Positions 23,605 to 42,870 of a DNA stretch of 64,000 nt are shown here, one piece after another. Under the pieces are notes generated by a model that was not told where the DNA came from, searched no databases, and saw only the letters and a program-made list of their open reading frames with translations. How positions within the stretch are numbered: position 1 is the stretch's first letter; each line of letters opens with the position of its first letter. Origin of the DNA: Alnus glutinosa. Taxonomy: Eukaryota; Streptophyta; Magnoliopsida; Fagales; Betulaceae. The DNA lies in contig NC_084889.1 of assembly GCF_958979055.1 (NCBI RefSeq), forward strand, positions 8,735,761 to 8,799,760. Reading direction: 5' to 3'. The position numbers were made by a program, and so were the translations under genes.

Positions 23605-23815
23605 AAAGGACAGAAATTTTTCTACAAATTGATTTGTAAAAAATTTTTAACAATTCACATATAAGAGTAGCACGTAAGATGTGAGAAGTATATATTTTTT
23701 TATTAATATTATTAAAAAAATATGTAAAAAGTATATGATATTAAAATAATACGTCTTATATGTGTGTTGTAAAATAATTCATACAAATCAATTTATATGA
23801 AATTTCTTTACGTGT
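23605..23815. mobile_element. MITE-like dispersed repeat, copy 2 of 3
   Basis: The left arm ACAAATTGATTTGTAAAAAA then CAATTCACATATAAGA is mirrored at the right by ACGTCTTATATGTGTGTTGT then ACAAATCAATTTATATGAAA. The arms are about 55 bp each and the centre is ATATTTTTTTATTAATATTATT. This is the best-preserved copy of the family also seen at 19685 and 46505. No target duplication identified. Confidence 0.6.
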
Positions 23816-24154
23816 AAAAATTGTAAATCTGACAATTACTTTTTTGCCATGTAATTATCCTTTCATTATCTTTCTCACTCAGGTGATGTTATTTGAGCGT
23901 GACAAATAATTGTTGTCACGTCTTTTCTTTTACTGCTACGTCGTCTGATGATGATTATGACTAAATTTAGTAATTTTAGTCCCCGGAAATAAAATCCTCA
24001 ACAAGCTTCTTTTCTGATTGGCTAAATTCATGAGTTTCCGTTGAGAGCTTCCGAGTATCCCGACCCAACGTGATCACACAGTTCCACATACGCGCGCGCG
24101 GGAGAGAGAAGGCTAAAAGCCCAGAAAACGAATCTGATAAGAGAAAGAAAGAAA

Positions 24155-27100
24155 ATGGCGACGACGACTAGAGATAGGGAGAGAGATCTGGAGCTCCTGA
24201 TCCCCGTAGCGGGAATTACCGAAAACGGAGGTTCCAAATCTTCGTCCCCTTCGTCCTCTCCCGCGGCTGCCTCTTCGCATCATCACTCCGGCAGAGAGGT
24301 CTCGTTTCAATCTCTCTTTTATTAGCTTCTGTCATGTTCTAAAATGTAAGAGATTTATGAAATAAAAAACTAGTAATTCCTCTGCAATTTCAGCTCTTTT
24401 GTCTCAATTTTTTTCATTATGGATCTGCTGAATGAAACAGGTACATGTATACGGTGACGGTTTGATTAAAGAATAAGCGTGATTTTTATTAGAGTTTTGG
24501 GCCTTTTGGATAATTGTTCGTGTCGAATTTACATTTGATCAACAATATCTGACAATCGTTACGACAACCCAATGATGTTATATGTAATATGTGAGATTCC
24601 ATCATACGTGAAACTCCAATATATGGAGCAAGCGCCATTGCTGACGACTCCTCGACAATTATATAAACAAACTATTGTTTGTTTTGCTGTGTAGGCATTT
24701 TCTAAAGTCATCCGCAGCTGGGCCTCGAAGAAGTTTATGACCGGATGGTAAGCTCCTTATGTTAATTATTTTGGATGATCTTTCTTGGTTTGGGGGTTTG
24801 GCCTTTTGGGGCATTTGGTATTTGGAAGAGTTTTTTGGTAGCACCATTGTATTGGTCCACAAGTTTTAATAATACTTCCACCGTTATAACAAATAAAAGA
24901 GTAATGCTATTTAGTAATTGTTATACAACTGCCATACATACAATTTGATATTGTAAAATTAAAAAAAATAAAAAAATCAAAAGCTTATTTTTACTGTCAC
25001 GTCATTCCAGTTGTATGACAGTAGTATAACAATTTTCAAAATAACATTACTCCAAATAAAAATGGTGGTACCACTTTGTCAAACTCCTAAACCAATATGG
25101 CACTTCTGCCAATGAATGGTTATTGACACGACACACACCTCCACCATAAGCTAGTAGATCTGCACTTTCCTGTTAAGGAAAGAACAAGTATAAGAGTGTG
25201 ATTGGTCCCATGATTTCACAAGTCAAAATGCGTTTTTAAATAAAATTGGAGAACGTGTCCCGTTTGAGTGCGTTTAGAAAAACGGAAATTCATGTTTTCA
25301 AACAGTAGGTAAAAGGTGCGTTTTTAAAATCGCAATGACAACACTCTTTTACAAATTTTTAAAAAAAATCATGTTTTGAAATTGCTAGTTTTTCAAACTG
25401 CTCATTTGAAACCGCTAAACCAAATGGACACTAAGAAACCCATCTTTGTTGTTCTTGGCATACTTTAGACCTGTTGCAAACCAAAGGGATTTTAACCAAA
25501 AACGAAATGTGTTTTTGTCACCATGAATCCATGATCATGGAATCATTGCTTTCTTAATACTTAAGTTTGGAGGTCATTGTTTAATTGCTATGAAATTGTC
25601 TAAAATGAGCTTGAACATGAAGCATTAATCTATATACTATATAGATTTAAATGAACTCTGCAAGAAGACCAAAAAGGTATTTTGTAGTAGTACTATTAGA
25701 GAGATAATCCAGTTGATTCATTCTTTTTTCAAGGTACCAAAAAGTCATTCACGTATTAACACCACGTATACCAAAAGGGTTCTAATAACCTCTAACCTCA
25801 GTACCGTTATTTGAGATGAGTTGACCAATTGAATTAGTAATTGCAAGTACCTGCAGTTATGTAGAACTGTTCCACTGCAACTTGCATGAAATTTCTTAAA
25901 GACACATTTGCTATAAGATTTTATATATATATATATATATATATAAGTAATTGACTCAAGGGGAGAGGGAAAGAGAGATTCGAACTAGTTAGCTCCGCTT
26001 CATGAGGCGTGATCCCTAACCAATTGAACATTTGTTATAAGATGATAATCATTGGTTGATTAGATTAATGTTTGTGTAGTTACTTGCCCTATCATATCCT
26101 ACTGACATAAATAAACAATGAAGTATGTAACCGTTCGTTGAGAATCTTTTGGATATGTTCCATGAAAAATCTTATACTGTTTGCAGCGTCATTCTTCTTC
26201 CGATGGCCATTACATTCTACATCACTTGGGGTTTCATTCATTTCGTGGATGGTTTCTTCTCCCCGATCTTTAATCATCTTGGGATCAATATTTTTGGTAA
26301 GTATATTTCCTTTTTCTGTGTTTTAGCAACTTTCTGAGGGTTGGGACGTTTTGAACTTTTTATGGTTATAACTGGTTAAGATCAATTTGATTGGGTTCAG
26401 CTACATCTGAGGAAGGCAAATATAATTCAATCTTTACCTCTATATTTTCACTTGCTACATACAAAATAGGAAACATCTTATTACAGGGAGTGCTTACTTA
26501 ACCAAGTCGATTGAGCTGAACATTTCATGCCATGTGCTATTATTTTAGTTTTCAAACATGTGCATAATTTGGATAACCTGCAGGTCTTGGATTCGTGACC
26601 TCCATCACTTTCATATTCTTAGTTGGTATTTTCATGTCATCGTGGTTGGGTGCTTCTGTTCTTACTCTTGGGGAATGGTTCATCAAGAAAATGCCACTTG
26701 TAAGCTACATCTATGCTGCCTCTAAGCAAATAAGTGCTGCAATATCGCCTGGTAAACATATCAATATGTATTTACGCCCTTGGCATTTGGGTTTTGAAAC
26801 TCATATATACTCACTCATCTGGGCATTACCTTACAGATCAGAGCTCTAATGCCTTCAAAGAAGTAGCTATCATAAGGCACCCTCGCGTTGGAGAATATGC
26901 GTTTGGATTTATCACGTCTACAGTTGTTCTTCAGAGAAGCCAGGGTGATGAAGAACTCTGCTGCGTTTATGTGCCCACCAACCACCTTTATCTAGGAGAT
27001 ATTTTTCTCATTAATAGCAAGGACATAATAAGGCCCAGTCTGTCGGTTCGAGAAGGAATTGGTATGATTTTAAACATTGAAATTGACCCTTTTTTTCTGA

Positions 27101-27253
27101 TATGAATCTTCAACTGAAACGGGTTTGGTTGTCATGGGAAGTGCAGAAATTGTTATCTCCGGCGGCATGTCAGTACCTCAAATACTGACTACAGCTGATG
27201 CCCGGGCCAGTCCAGCAGCAAGGATTGGCGACTATGGAGCAGTGAAAGTATAA
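24155..27253 (+). CDS. LCV: LIKE-COV protein (DUF502, CONTINUOUS VASCULAR RING family)
   Basis: Six coding exons: 24155-24298, 24695-24747, 26187-26296, 26584-26751, 26837-27061 and 27147-27253, all GT-AG, giving 268 residues, the usual length for the family. The first 48 residues are a charged and S/P-rich cytosolic tail. Two membrane segments follow at about 66-90 (VILLPMAITFYITWGFIHF) and 104-135 (LGFVTSITFIFLVGIFMSSW). The rest is the conserved DUF502 soluble part with AFKEVAIIRHPRVGEYAFGF and CVYVPTNHLYLGDIFL. COV1 in Arabidopsis affects vascular patterning and Golgi/TGN-related trafficking; LCV proteins are its relatives. The exact biochemical role is not known. Intron 2 (24748-26186) carries MITEs. 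The family assignment is secure; which member it is cannot be fixed here. Confidence 0.9.
24899..25052. mobile_element. MULE-type MITE, 154 bp, with 9-bp target duplication
   Basis: The left end GAGTAATGCTATTTAGTAAT then TGTTATACAACTGCCATACA pairs with the right end, whose reverse complement reads GAGTAATGTTATTTTGAAAA then TTGTTATACTACTGTCATAC. Identical CAAATAAAA flanks occur at 24890-24898 and 25053-25061. A 9-bp duplication points to Mutator-like elements. It lies in intron 2 of the COV-like gene. Confidence 0.75.
25192..25434. mobile_element. Probable Tourist-like MITE in intron 2 of the COV-like gene
   Basis: Ends GAGTGTGATTGGTCCCATG and, reverse complement of the right side, GTGTCCATTTGGTTTAGCGG face each other and both are next to TAA. 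The centre has AAAACGGAAATTCATGTTTT and AAAATCGCAATG words. The inverted ends are weakly matched, so confidence is limited. Confidence 0.35.
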
Positions 27254-27305
27254 CGGTGGACTATGAATGGTGGGAATACATTTCAATGTTCATATTCCTT
27301 TTTCT

Positions 27306-27350
<45 letters not shown>

Positions 27351-29632
27351 AGCAATCAGAATTATGAAAGACTAATTGATGAGAACTCGATCGAACACGA
27401 CAGCGCTAGTGATCAAACAAGTGTTTCTGAGAAAGTGTCGAGGCTTGAAAGTTGCTAGACACTTGTGCAGAAAAGGTGATGGCAGTTCATGCATTGAGGT
27501 GACCAGTGGAGAAATCCAAAGTGAGGTGAAGAATCAAGAACCTCTAGGATGACACAAATACAGGCGCAACTATGGCGGTTCTTTTTCTAATTGTTTATAG
27601 TGGGAATTCTCTCGATTCAAATCGTCTCCTTCTGTTTTCTTTATGAAAGAGATAGTGTACTTAGATTGAACTAATTTTGGCTAGATTAGATTTTTAAAAT
27701 CTAAAACTTGACCATATGTAACACGAAACAGCAGGGAAAAGTGAAATACATGCCACATATTAATGAACATGTTTTTATCTTTGACATGTGAATTGTAGCA
27801 ACACAAGTTACACCATCGCAGAAAGTGTTTCTCCGAACAGCTTACTTACTGGATTGCCTCAACAATCGTCGTTTTGACTGCTTTTTTCAACTGTGCCAAA
27901 AAACTATTAAATCAGGTCGTTTATGTGGACCATTCTAAGATGTTAGGTTTTATCTTACAATATGATGTTTGTGCTGGGTGTCGTAGTGCTCCACCTTCTT
28001 TTGTATTCTCACTTCTTCTTCTTCTTCTTCTTTAATTAATACAATCTCACTGACACACACACATATAGGCCAATTACATAAGGTAAAAAGGCAAATTATA
28101 ACAAGGAAAAATACAGTAAAGCAGCATAGGGGGGATTGTAGTAGTCAATTTTGCTGTCTACTATAATGATTAGCAATCTTGTCAGCGCAATCCTGTCGGC
28201 CAGCTGATGGTATAGCTAATAATTTTGCATAAGACAAGCGACCTTTCGGTGGAGCTCTGTGGAGCCAATAATACTGTCTGAAGCGTGAGTCAATAATAGA
28301 TAATCCATATAGGTCAATAGTTGATATATATATATATTTGACTGTATGCCAAGAAATCCATTTTTGTGGTATTTGATGCAACGAATGTATTTTATAATTA
28401 TAGGCGCCTAAAGGCACATAACCTTTTACATTTGAAAAACTTTGTTCTCCTACACGATTGAAAATAGACTAAGAATTACCTGAGAATTTCAGTATAAGCG
28501 AGCATGTAGTAATTCCCCCTTATAATATTGTCTCAAATTTGGCCTGTTGTCTTTGAATGGCTGGCCAAAATGTTTCATTGGATAATCTATGAATTCATAA
28601 ACCTGAGCCTCACTTTAAGTGTCAATGAATTCATACTTTATTTTAGGATTAATAATTTTTTACATGGCTTACGAACAATCCAACATGAAATTAGTAGATT
28701 ATGGTTGAGATATTTAACTCATTTAATTAAATGGGTTGAATTATAGTTGACCTATATAATCTTATACTTATGTCTCAATATGACCTGAACTCGACACACA
28801 ACACTAAGCTAGCAATTTTTAGCACGACTTACGAGCTCAAAACAAATTCGATAGAAAATTAATGGGCTAGGTTTGAAAAGTCTGACCTATTTAATTAAAT
28901 AGGTCAGATTATTTGATTAATCTATATACTTTTATACTTATATACCGATACGATCCAAAACCCATATCCAAACACAAATTATCACCCATAACTTCATTCA
29001 ACCGCACTACCATCCGCCACATCAAAAACGTATTTTGTTGATTGGCAAACAAGATATGCATCATATGCTGAAACTGTCATTTTCTTTCGTTTAAAAAAAA
29101 AATAAATAAATAAATTCCTATTCTGCAAAGATCCAATGTGACAAAGAACATAATGAAAATACCAGGAAGCATGATACGGGACCCAAGCTTCACTCCCTAC
29201 AAATAAAATCATTGGAGAACAGGATTTTTTTTTTCTTTAGGGGAAAAAGGGACATTCCTTACTCCAGCATATATTCTCTGCCTCATTGAATCATTGGAGA
29301 AGGGGGATTTTTTTTTTTGGTTTGTTTTTAAAGACAAAAAGGAAATTCCAGCATATGGATAGGAAAATGTTTGTATTATCATAAATCTATTTTGGTTTTA
29401 TTGTAATATTTTATTTAGGGTAAGTTCTTTAGAGGCAACTTGAGGCTCACGACAAGAATTTCTTGATTTTAATTTTTCAACGTGTTTTTATTGATTCATA
29501 CTTGTGCAAACACCTCATAACATACCAACAACGTTACACCATCGATCACTTGACTTCTGTGACAGAAACTATCATTTATCTCTGGAATTTAACATAATAC
29601 AAGTATAAATAATATTTGTTATCAACAACAAT
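27254..29632. other. Intergenic region, no supported gene
   Basis: The first 350 bp are the likely 3' UTR of the COV-like gene, interrupted by a long T tract (27311-27349). A CTTCTTCTT run lies near 28013-28031. Between 28520 and 28985 there are two diverged copies of a segment containing TTTAATTAAATRGGTYRRAT and CTTATACTTAT, suggesting an old repeat. An imperfect direct repeat lies at 29209-29357. Confidence 0.5.
29209..29357. repeat. Imperfect direct repeat, period about 82 bp
   Basis: TCATTGGAGAACAGGATTTT at 29209 and TCATTGGAGAAGGGGGATTT at 29291 start two copies; both continue with a T tract, an A/G-rich stretch and end in CCAGCATAT (about 29263-29271 and 29347-29355). The region lies 280 bp before the tRNA gene. 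Confidence 0.7.
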
Positions 29633-29704
29633 TCCGTTGTCGTCCAGCGGTTAGGATATCTGGCTTTCACCCAGGAGACCCGGGTTCGATTCCCGGCAAC
29701 GGAA
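29633..29704 (+). tRNA. tRNA-Glu (anticodon UUC)
   Basis: A 72-nt cloverleaf. The acceptor stem TCCGTTG pairs with CAACGGA, followed by discriminator A. The anticodon stem CTGG/CCAG holds the loop CTTTCAC with anticodon TTC. The T arm CCCGGGTTCGATTCCCGG (18 bases) is perfect and supplies the internal B box GGTTCGATTCC. No intron is present and CCA is not encoded, as normal for eukaryotes. A T9 run directly after it (29705-29713) serves as the RNA polymerase III terminator. Confidence 0.97.
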
Positions 29705-29713
29705 TTTTTTTTT
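29705..29713 (+). terminator. Pol III terminator of tRNA-Glu
   Basis: A run of T immediately follows the discriminator base, the standard RNA polymerase III stop signal. Confidence 0.85.
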
Positions 29714-29849
29714 TCGTCTTTGAAAAAAGCAAACGGGAAAAGTGTTTGGAAACGGCGACGTTGAGATACAACCTCGAGCATGACTGCATGAGCATCTCAT
29801 CAGCATCACAACAGATATACCCTACCATACGCCACATCCTCTCTCCTCT

Positions 29850-31040
29850 TCTCACTGTCAACATCTACCGTATAAACTAAGCGCAATTCTCGCTCTTCGG
29901 AACATCTCTCCCTCAGGTAACGCTCTCTACCATACCACAGAGCAATCTCACTTCCCAATTCCATTTCTTTTTCTCCTTTTCTTGTCCTTGCTCCGATTGG
30001 ATTTATTGCTTATTGCTTTTATTAGTTCACCACCATCGAAATCAGTAATCAGTTTTTCTTTGAATTTAGTTTAATTACTTGTGTTGTACTTTTAATCATC
30101 ACCTGCAATGCTTTTTATTGAATTGATTTTATTTTTGCGGAGTTTATATCGTTGATTTTGTTAATCCGTCAACTTGATAGTATGATTAGTTTGGTTGCCG
30201 AGAAATCATAGGAAAATGAAAGGAATTAAATTTTATTAAGCTGATATTATAATCGGCGTTTGACTAAACCAGATTTGCCGCCCTACTGAACAGTATACCA
30301 CGTAGAGTCATAAAGCAGTTTTCTTTTTAGTAAGTTGCAATTTGAGCTCCTAAAATCTCACTTTGTAAGGTCTTAATGTGAAAATTGGACCTATGAATAC
30401 CTTTATAATCCACACACTTTATGTTGACTATTCATTCTGTTACAATATCTCCCCTTAAATCCTTGTCAGGGCAATATCATGCAGCCTCCAGTATCACATG
30501 GTGTTATTATGTTTCTCTAGACTATTTGTAACGATATATGGAAAAAGCTAGACATAGTTGTGATATCATTCTAAAAAGACTGATCAAGTTGCAATTTAAA
30601 ATTCAGTCTCGCCTAGTAAAGGGCCAATGTGTAACTTAACACTCATGGGTGTCTTTATAATCCACCCACTCTATGTGGGCTACTCATCTGCCCAATGTAG
30701 GACTGAGCGTTATGTTAAATGGGGCTTGCTCTACCTATAAGGGATGATCTTGTGACAACTATATGTTGAATATCAAATTTTGATTCCAGGAATGACTGTG
30801 GAATTGCCTTAAGCTTGTTTTGGATAAATAAAAACAATGAATTATAAAGATAAGGAGTCCTTTAATCCTTGTGGAATTGCATGCTCTATATAAATCTTTT
30901 TTTCCTCTTAAAAGTATAGATCAAGTTTCGGTTTCTTCCACAGCTTTCTTCATCACCAATCTGTTCCATAAGTACTCAAATATAATTAGACTTTTTGGAA
31001 CAGGTTTTGGTTGTGGAGTGCTTTTACACAGTACTTTCAA
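29850..31040 (+). promoter_or_regulatory. 5' leader of the phosphoglucose isomerase gene with a probable leader intron
   Basis: A C/T-rich stretch (TCTCGCTCTTCGGAACATCT then CTCCCTCAG) ends at a good donor, CAG|GTAACG, at 29916/29917. A matching acceptor, TTTTACACAG, ends at 31031, nine bases before the ATG. An intron of about 1.1 kb in the 5' UTR is therefore likely. This is inference from splice signals; the transcription start is not known. The rest of 29720-31040 has no other feature. Confidence 0.5.
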
Positions 31041-39118
<8,078 letters not shown>

Positions 39119-40138
39119 TTGCTTTTTGCTGAAAACGTTTGGGTTTCCAAGTTAGGAAACCTCATGGTATCAACCTCAGTCAGATGAGCTGATGGTATCA
39201 GCCTAATAATTGGTACCTATCCTTGCAATTTTGTTAATGTTTTCATACGAGTTTGCTAATGTTATGAACATTTTTCACTCCCATCTTTGTTCAGCTTAAA
39301 CTGCTTGGTGGGGTCTCTTTGATAAGGAGGTTCAATAAATGGGTAATATCCACTTTTAATTATTAAGATGAGTCTTTTTTCTGAGCAATTATTAAGATGA
39401 GACTACTTGAAAGATAGGATTGCTCTTAAAGGCCCCAATAAACCTTATATTTGGATTTCAATGTTCTGGTAGCTGAGTTGTGTGATGAATATGGTCAGTT
39501 CAGTTTGAGAAAGCTTTTCAGTATCTTCATGCTCCCAATTCGCCTTCTTGGCGTGTCTAAAGTTTTTCATGTTGTGCACCCTCCACGCACACAAATGCAT
39601 GGATGGATATGGATAATGATATAAATGACAATAATTTAGTGTTGCTAGGGATACGATACAATTTTTTAATCCGGCTTAGGTCCTGTAAACAGACGGTCCA
39701 GATTTAGCTCTGGTTTCTTCAACTCAAACGACGTCGCGGAAGCCAAGGACATGCATGAGATTGAAGGAAATATATCTTTGGGATTGAACTTTAGCTTTGG
39801 TTGAGTCTTGGTAATTACTGTACGGTACATGAAGAAGTCTTCAACTACTTGTATTGCAGGGGGTGGGTTTGTTTTGAGCTAAATTTGGACGGTCCATTTT
39901 TTAAATAGAATCCACAATTTTTACTACAAATCGAAATAATTTTTATTACGAATTCTTTAAAAACCGATGTGACAATTTTTCCATGGCACTCATTACACGC
40001 AACAATTTTTCCATGGAAGGAGCATTTTCCTGATTCTAATATCAATAACCTTATCAATGAACACGTTCTTAATTCAAACTTTTCCTATCTTCTAACCAGC
40101 CCTAACTTATTTAGCCACGTTGATCATCTATCTTATTA
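39119..40138. other. 3' flank of the isomerase gene, no gene
   Basis: Contains the probable 3' UTR, a micro-insertion flanked by 15-bp direct repeats (39358-39401) and a dispersed segment beginning GGCTTAGGTCCTGTAAACAG then ACGGTCCAGATTTA (39675-39715). A related phrase occurs at 61617-61680. Nothing coding is recognised. Confidence 0.5.
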
Positions 40139-41620
40139 CTTTCTTTTTTCTTTTTTCTTTTTTCTAATTGAGTAAGGAAAAAATGTTATAAGGAAGGATC
40201 TTTCCCACTTTGGATCCGTATGGAAGAGAGAATGAGTGATCCTATGGAAATGCTTCCGAATACAATATGAGAAGCGGCTCATTTAGCTAAAGTATGTGTC
40301 TAATAATTGGCACAATGAGATACTAATGACTGCAGCAGCAATAGAAAAAGAGTCCCTCACATCCACATCAAAGTTTCCTTTAATACCATCAGCTCCCGAA
40401 GGAGTCCAAAGAGAGGGACTAGAAGCAGCATTCCAAGCCTCAATGTAAAGTGAAGACCCAAAGTGGAAGAACGTTGTTTAATGAGTTTGGCAGGAACGGG
40501 TTGATGATCATCATGCACCAGTTTATTTCTAGAAAACCAAATAATATCCAAAGTGAGAGAAGCGAAAAGTTGAAATTTTCTAGCTTTTGACTTAGGAATG
40601 GACAGTCGCTCAACCGGATATAAAATGGCAAGAATTCAATCTAAAATAGGCAAAGCAGAGAATCCAACAGTAATAAGCGGCCAAGAAGAGGATCGCCAGA
40701 GAATTCTAGTCAGATCACAATCTAAAAAGATATGACATAAAGTCTCTAAAGGACCTTTACAAAAAGGACAAATCCAAGCATTTGCATCAACCAAATAAAC
40801 AAAACGACCAATGTTACCTATTGAGGGAAGAATATTCCAAGCAGCCTTTCAAAGAAGATGTTTAAGTTTAGCTTGAATTTTTAATCCCCAAAGTTTATGC
40901 TAAGATTATGAGGAGAGAGGAGAGACTCTTCCAAGCAAAGATAGAGAAATCTCATGGGCAGATTTTACTAAGAAAATACCAGTAATAGAAGGGGCCCAAA
41001 TCCAACGATCAAAACCAAAAGACTGCGGAAGATGTATGCTAAGAATGCACTGAACCGACTGAGAATCAAAGAGATCTTCCAAAAGCAACATGTTCCACAC
41101 CCTTGTATTATGTAAGATTAAATCTGCCACACAAAACCAGGGTTGATCAACCAAGTTAGGATTCAGTATAGGAATGAACTCAGGCATCAAAGGAACCCAA
41201 GGCATATCCCAAATAGAAACATTCAAACCATTAGAGATAGAAATACAAACTCCTTGTTAAACAACTACACTATTCTTCAGCAAACATTTCCACAACCAAG
41301 AAGATAAAGGATTATTATGAGCATATAGAAATGAAGCATTATTCATAAGATATTTAGCCCTAAGAACATCCACCCAAAGAAGATGAGCATTAGAAACCAT
41401 CTTACAACCCAGTCGGGCCAACAATGAATTGGTTAAAAATTCAATAGAGCGAATACCAGGCACACTCAGAGCCTTAGGCTGGCAAATATTATCCCAAGCT
41501 AATAAAGATAGACTATTTTGTTTATCTTGGGAAAAACCCCACCAAAAATTCTTTAGAACGGCATTGATGGCAGAACACAAAAAATTCTTTAAAATTTGTT
41601 GCTAATGCTATCCCCAGTAG
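40139..41620 (-). mobile_element. Degenerate LINE (L1-type) ORF2, 3' part
   Basis: In several minus-strand frames this encodes the C-terminal half of a plant LINE ORF2 product. From 41580 downward: LKNFWWGFSQDKQNSLSLLA and LARLGCKMVSNAHLLWVDVL; 41226 down to 40906: WDMPWVPLMPEF, CVADLILHN, WIWAPSITGIFLVKSAHE. The zinc-binding region before RNase H (WICPFCKGPLETLCHIFLDC) lies around 40700-40790, DIIWFSRNKLVHDD around 40500-40550, and the start of an RNase H-like part (GIKGNFDVDVRDSF) around 40345-40385. Frameshifts and stops make it a pseudogene. A T/C-rich tract at 40139-40164 (A-rich on the minus strand) may mark the tail. It lies antisense to the isomerase gene, 1 kb downstream. Confidence 0.85.
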
Positions 41621-42080
41621 TCTAGGCAACTTCAGAAATAAGCCTAGCTTTCCATCTGATTAGTCTTACCAATTTCAACTATAAGATTATTTCAAAAAAT
41701 CTTATCTAAATCGGTTTAAACCAACAGTAAGATTATTCTCTATTCTTCTTGAGACCCACTTTCTCCTTTTCTATTTATTTTGAGGTTGGAAATTCTTTCC
41801 AAGTTGCTTTTGAGAGAAGAGCCCTTAAGGTTTTTGAAAGGTATCAAAATGTCTCGATTATGTCCTTCTATCTCGCATCTTTTGTTTACAGATGATGTAA
41901 TGATATTTTCTGGTGCCAATGTTTCTTGTTAATGCGATACTTAATTGTCTCTCTACTCATTCGAGATGGTCTGGTTTGTGTATCAACATAGGAAAATTTC
42001 GGATTTTCTTCAATAAGAATTGTCAGCCAGCTTGTAAGAATTATATTCTTGGGATTCTACTTTCAAGTAACTTTATTTGG
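41621..42080 (+). mobile_element. Inverted 5' part of the same LINE (reverse transcriptase fragment)
   Basis: Plus-strand frames encode upstream reverse transcriptase pieces: remnants of a FRPISL-NFNYKIISK-type segment at about 41640-41705, a palm region around 41740-41860, the catalytic box as SHLLFTDDVMIFSGANVS at 41873-41926 (FADD-type box, here FTDD) and, after a stop and frame change, CLSTHSRWSGLCINIGKFRI and FFNKNCQPACKNYILGILL up to about 42070. These regions normally precede LKNFWWG in the same protein, but here they are on the opposite strand and abut the 3' part head to head. Frameshifts and stops make it non-functional. Confidence 0.75.
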
Positions 42081-42870
42081 CTAATTCTTTTTGGTTTTTG
42101 GGGTCTAGTGATGGGGAATTCTGTGATAGAAGGGTGACAAATTTTCAAGTTACTTTATGCCTTAGAGCATGCTACATTACGTTTAAAAGCAAAAAACATT
42201 TGTATGAAAAGTTGACGAACACTCGCTTGGGAGAGACCATAATCATGTCAAAAGAAACGTAGAGGAGAAAGAAAGAAAAAAAGGCAATAGCTTTTGCTCA
42301 TACTAGCTTTTGCTATTACTCAAGTAATGAAACTCCATCAAAATCAAAAGAGAAAAATGTAAAATCAAGTCTATTAATTTAACAGAATATGTTAGTATCC
42401 AACTTAAATAAAATGTGTCAAATTTTATTGGCCGCCGTGTCAAATTGGCTTTGTCACCGCCATAAATAGCAATTGGCTGCAAAATGAGAACTCACAAAGC
42501 TATGCCAGATCAACTAGAATATGCACCACTTCGCCCTATAACGTAGTTAATAAAACACACTTCTCTAGATCAGTAGTTGATCAGACCAAAAAAAAAAAAG
42601 AATGCACATCTCTGAGACTCAGTTTGGCTGTGCTACAGCTTAATTTGCAGGATGAAGATTTGAGACTATTTAAGCATTGAAAACAATATAATACAAATGA
42701 AACTTGTTAATTTCCATCCAGGATGCTAGCAAGCAATATCACAGCGCTTGCTCACTATCTGTTCGACAAAATTACACACATAACAAAATCCAACAAGTCC
42801 CTTATCCTTATCACTGAGAAACAAAGGAGCAGAACATGGTTGAAGCACCGTAACTAATAGGAAGACCCGC
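42081..42870. other. Intergenic gap between LINE remnant and dUTPase gene
   Basis: The first 200 bp may still belong to the LINE insertion but I cannot match them to a known part. The rest (about 42650-42870) is the probable 3' UTR of the dUTPase gene, read on the minus strand. No other feature seen. Confidence 0.4.

Larger units (their letters stand above)
22939..24154. other. Intergenic region with repeat copies
   Basis: Begins with the 3' UTR of the glucanase gene (a GAATAAAGG signal-like word near 22968). A likely MITE occupies about 23212-23508 with facing ends built on GAATTTACAATTTTAAA / TTTAAAATTGTAAATTC. Another repeat copy lies at 23605-23815. The last 150 bp are the leader of the COV-like gene. 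Confidence 0.5.

Noticed and set aside
27350..27460. Short open frame after the COV-like stop codon (YERLIDENSIEHDSASD...)
   Set aside because: Lies after a clear stop and a long T tract, with no acceptor that would join it in frame to the gene; most likely 3' UTR.
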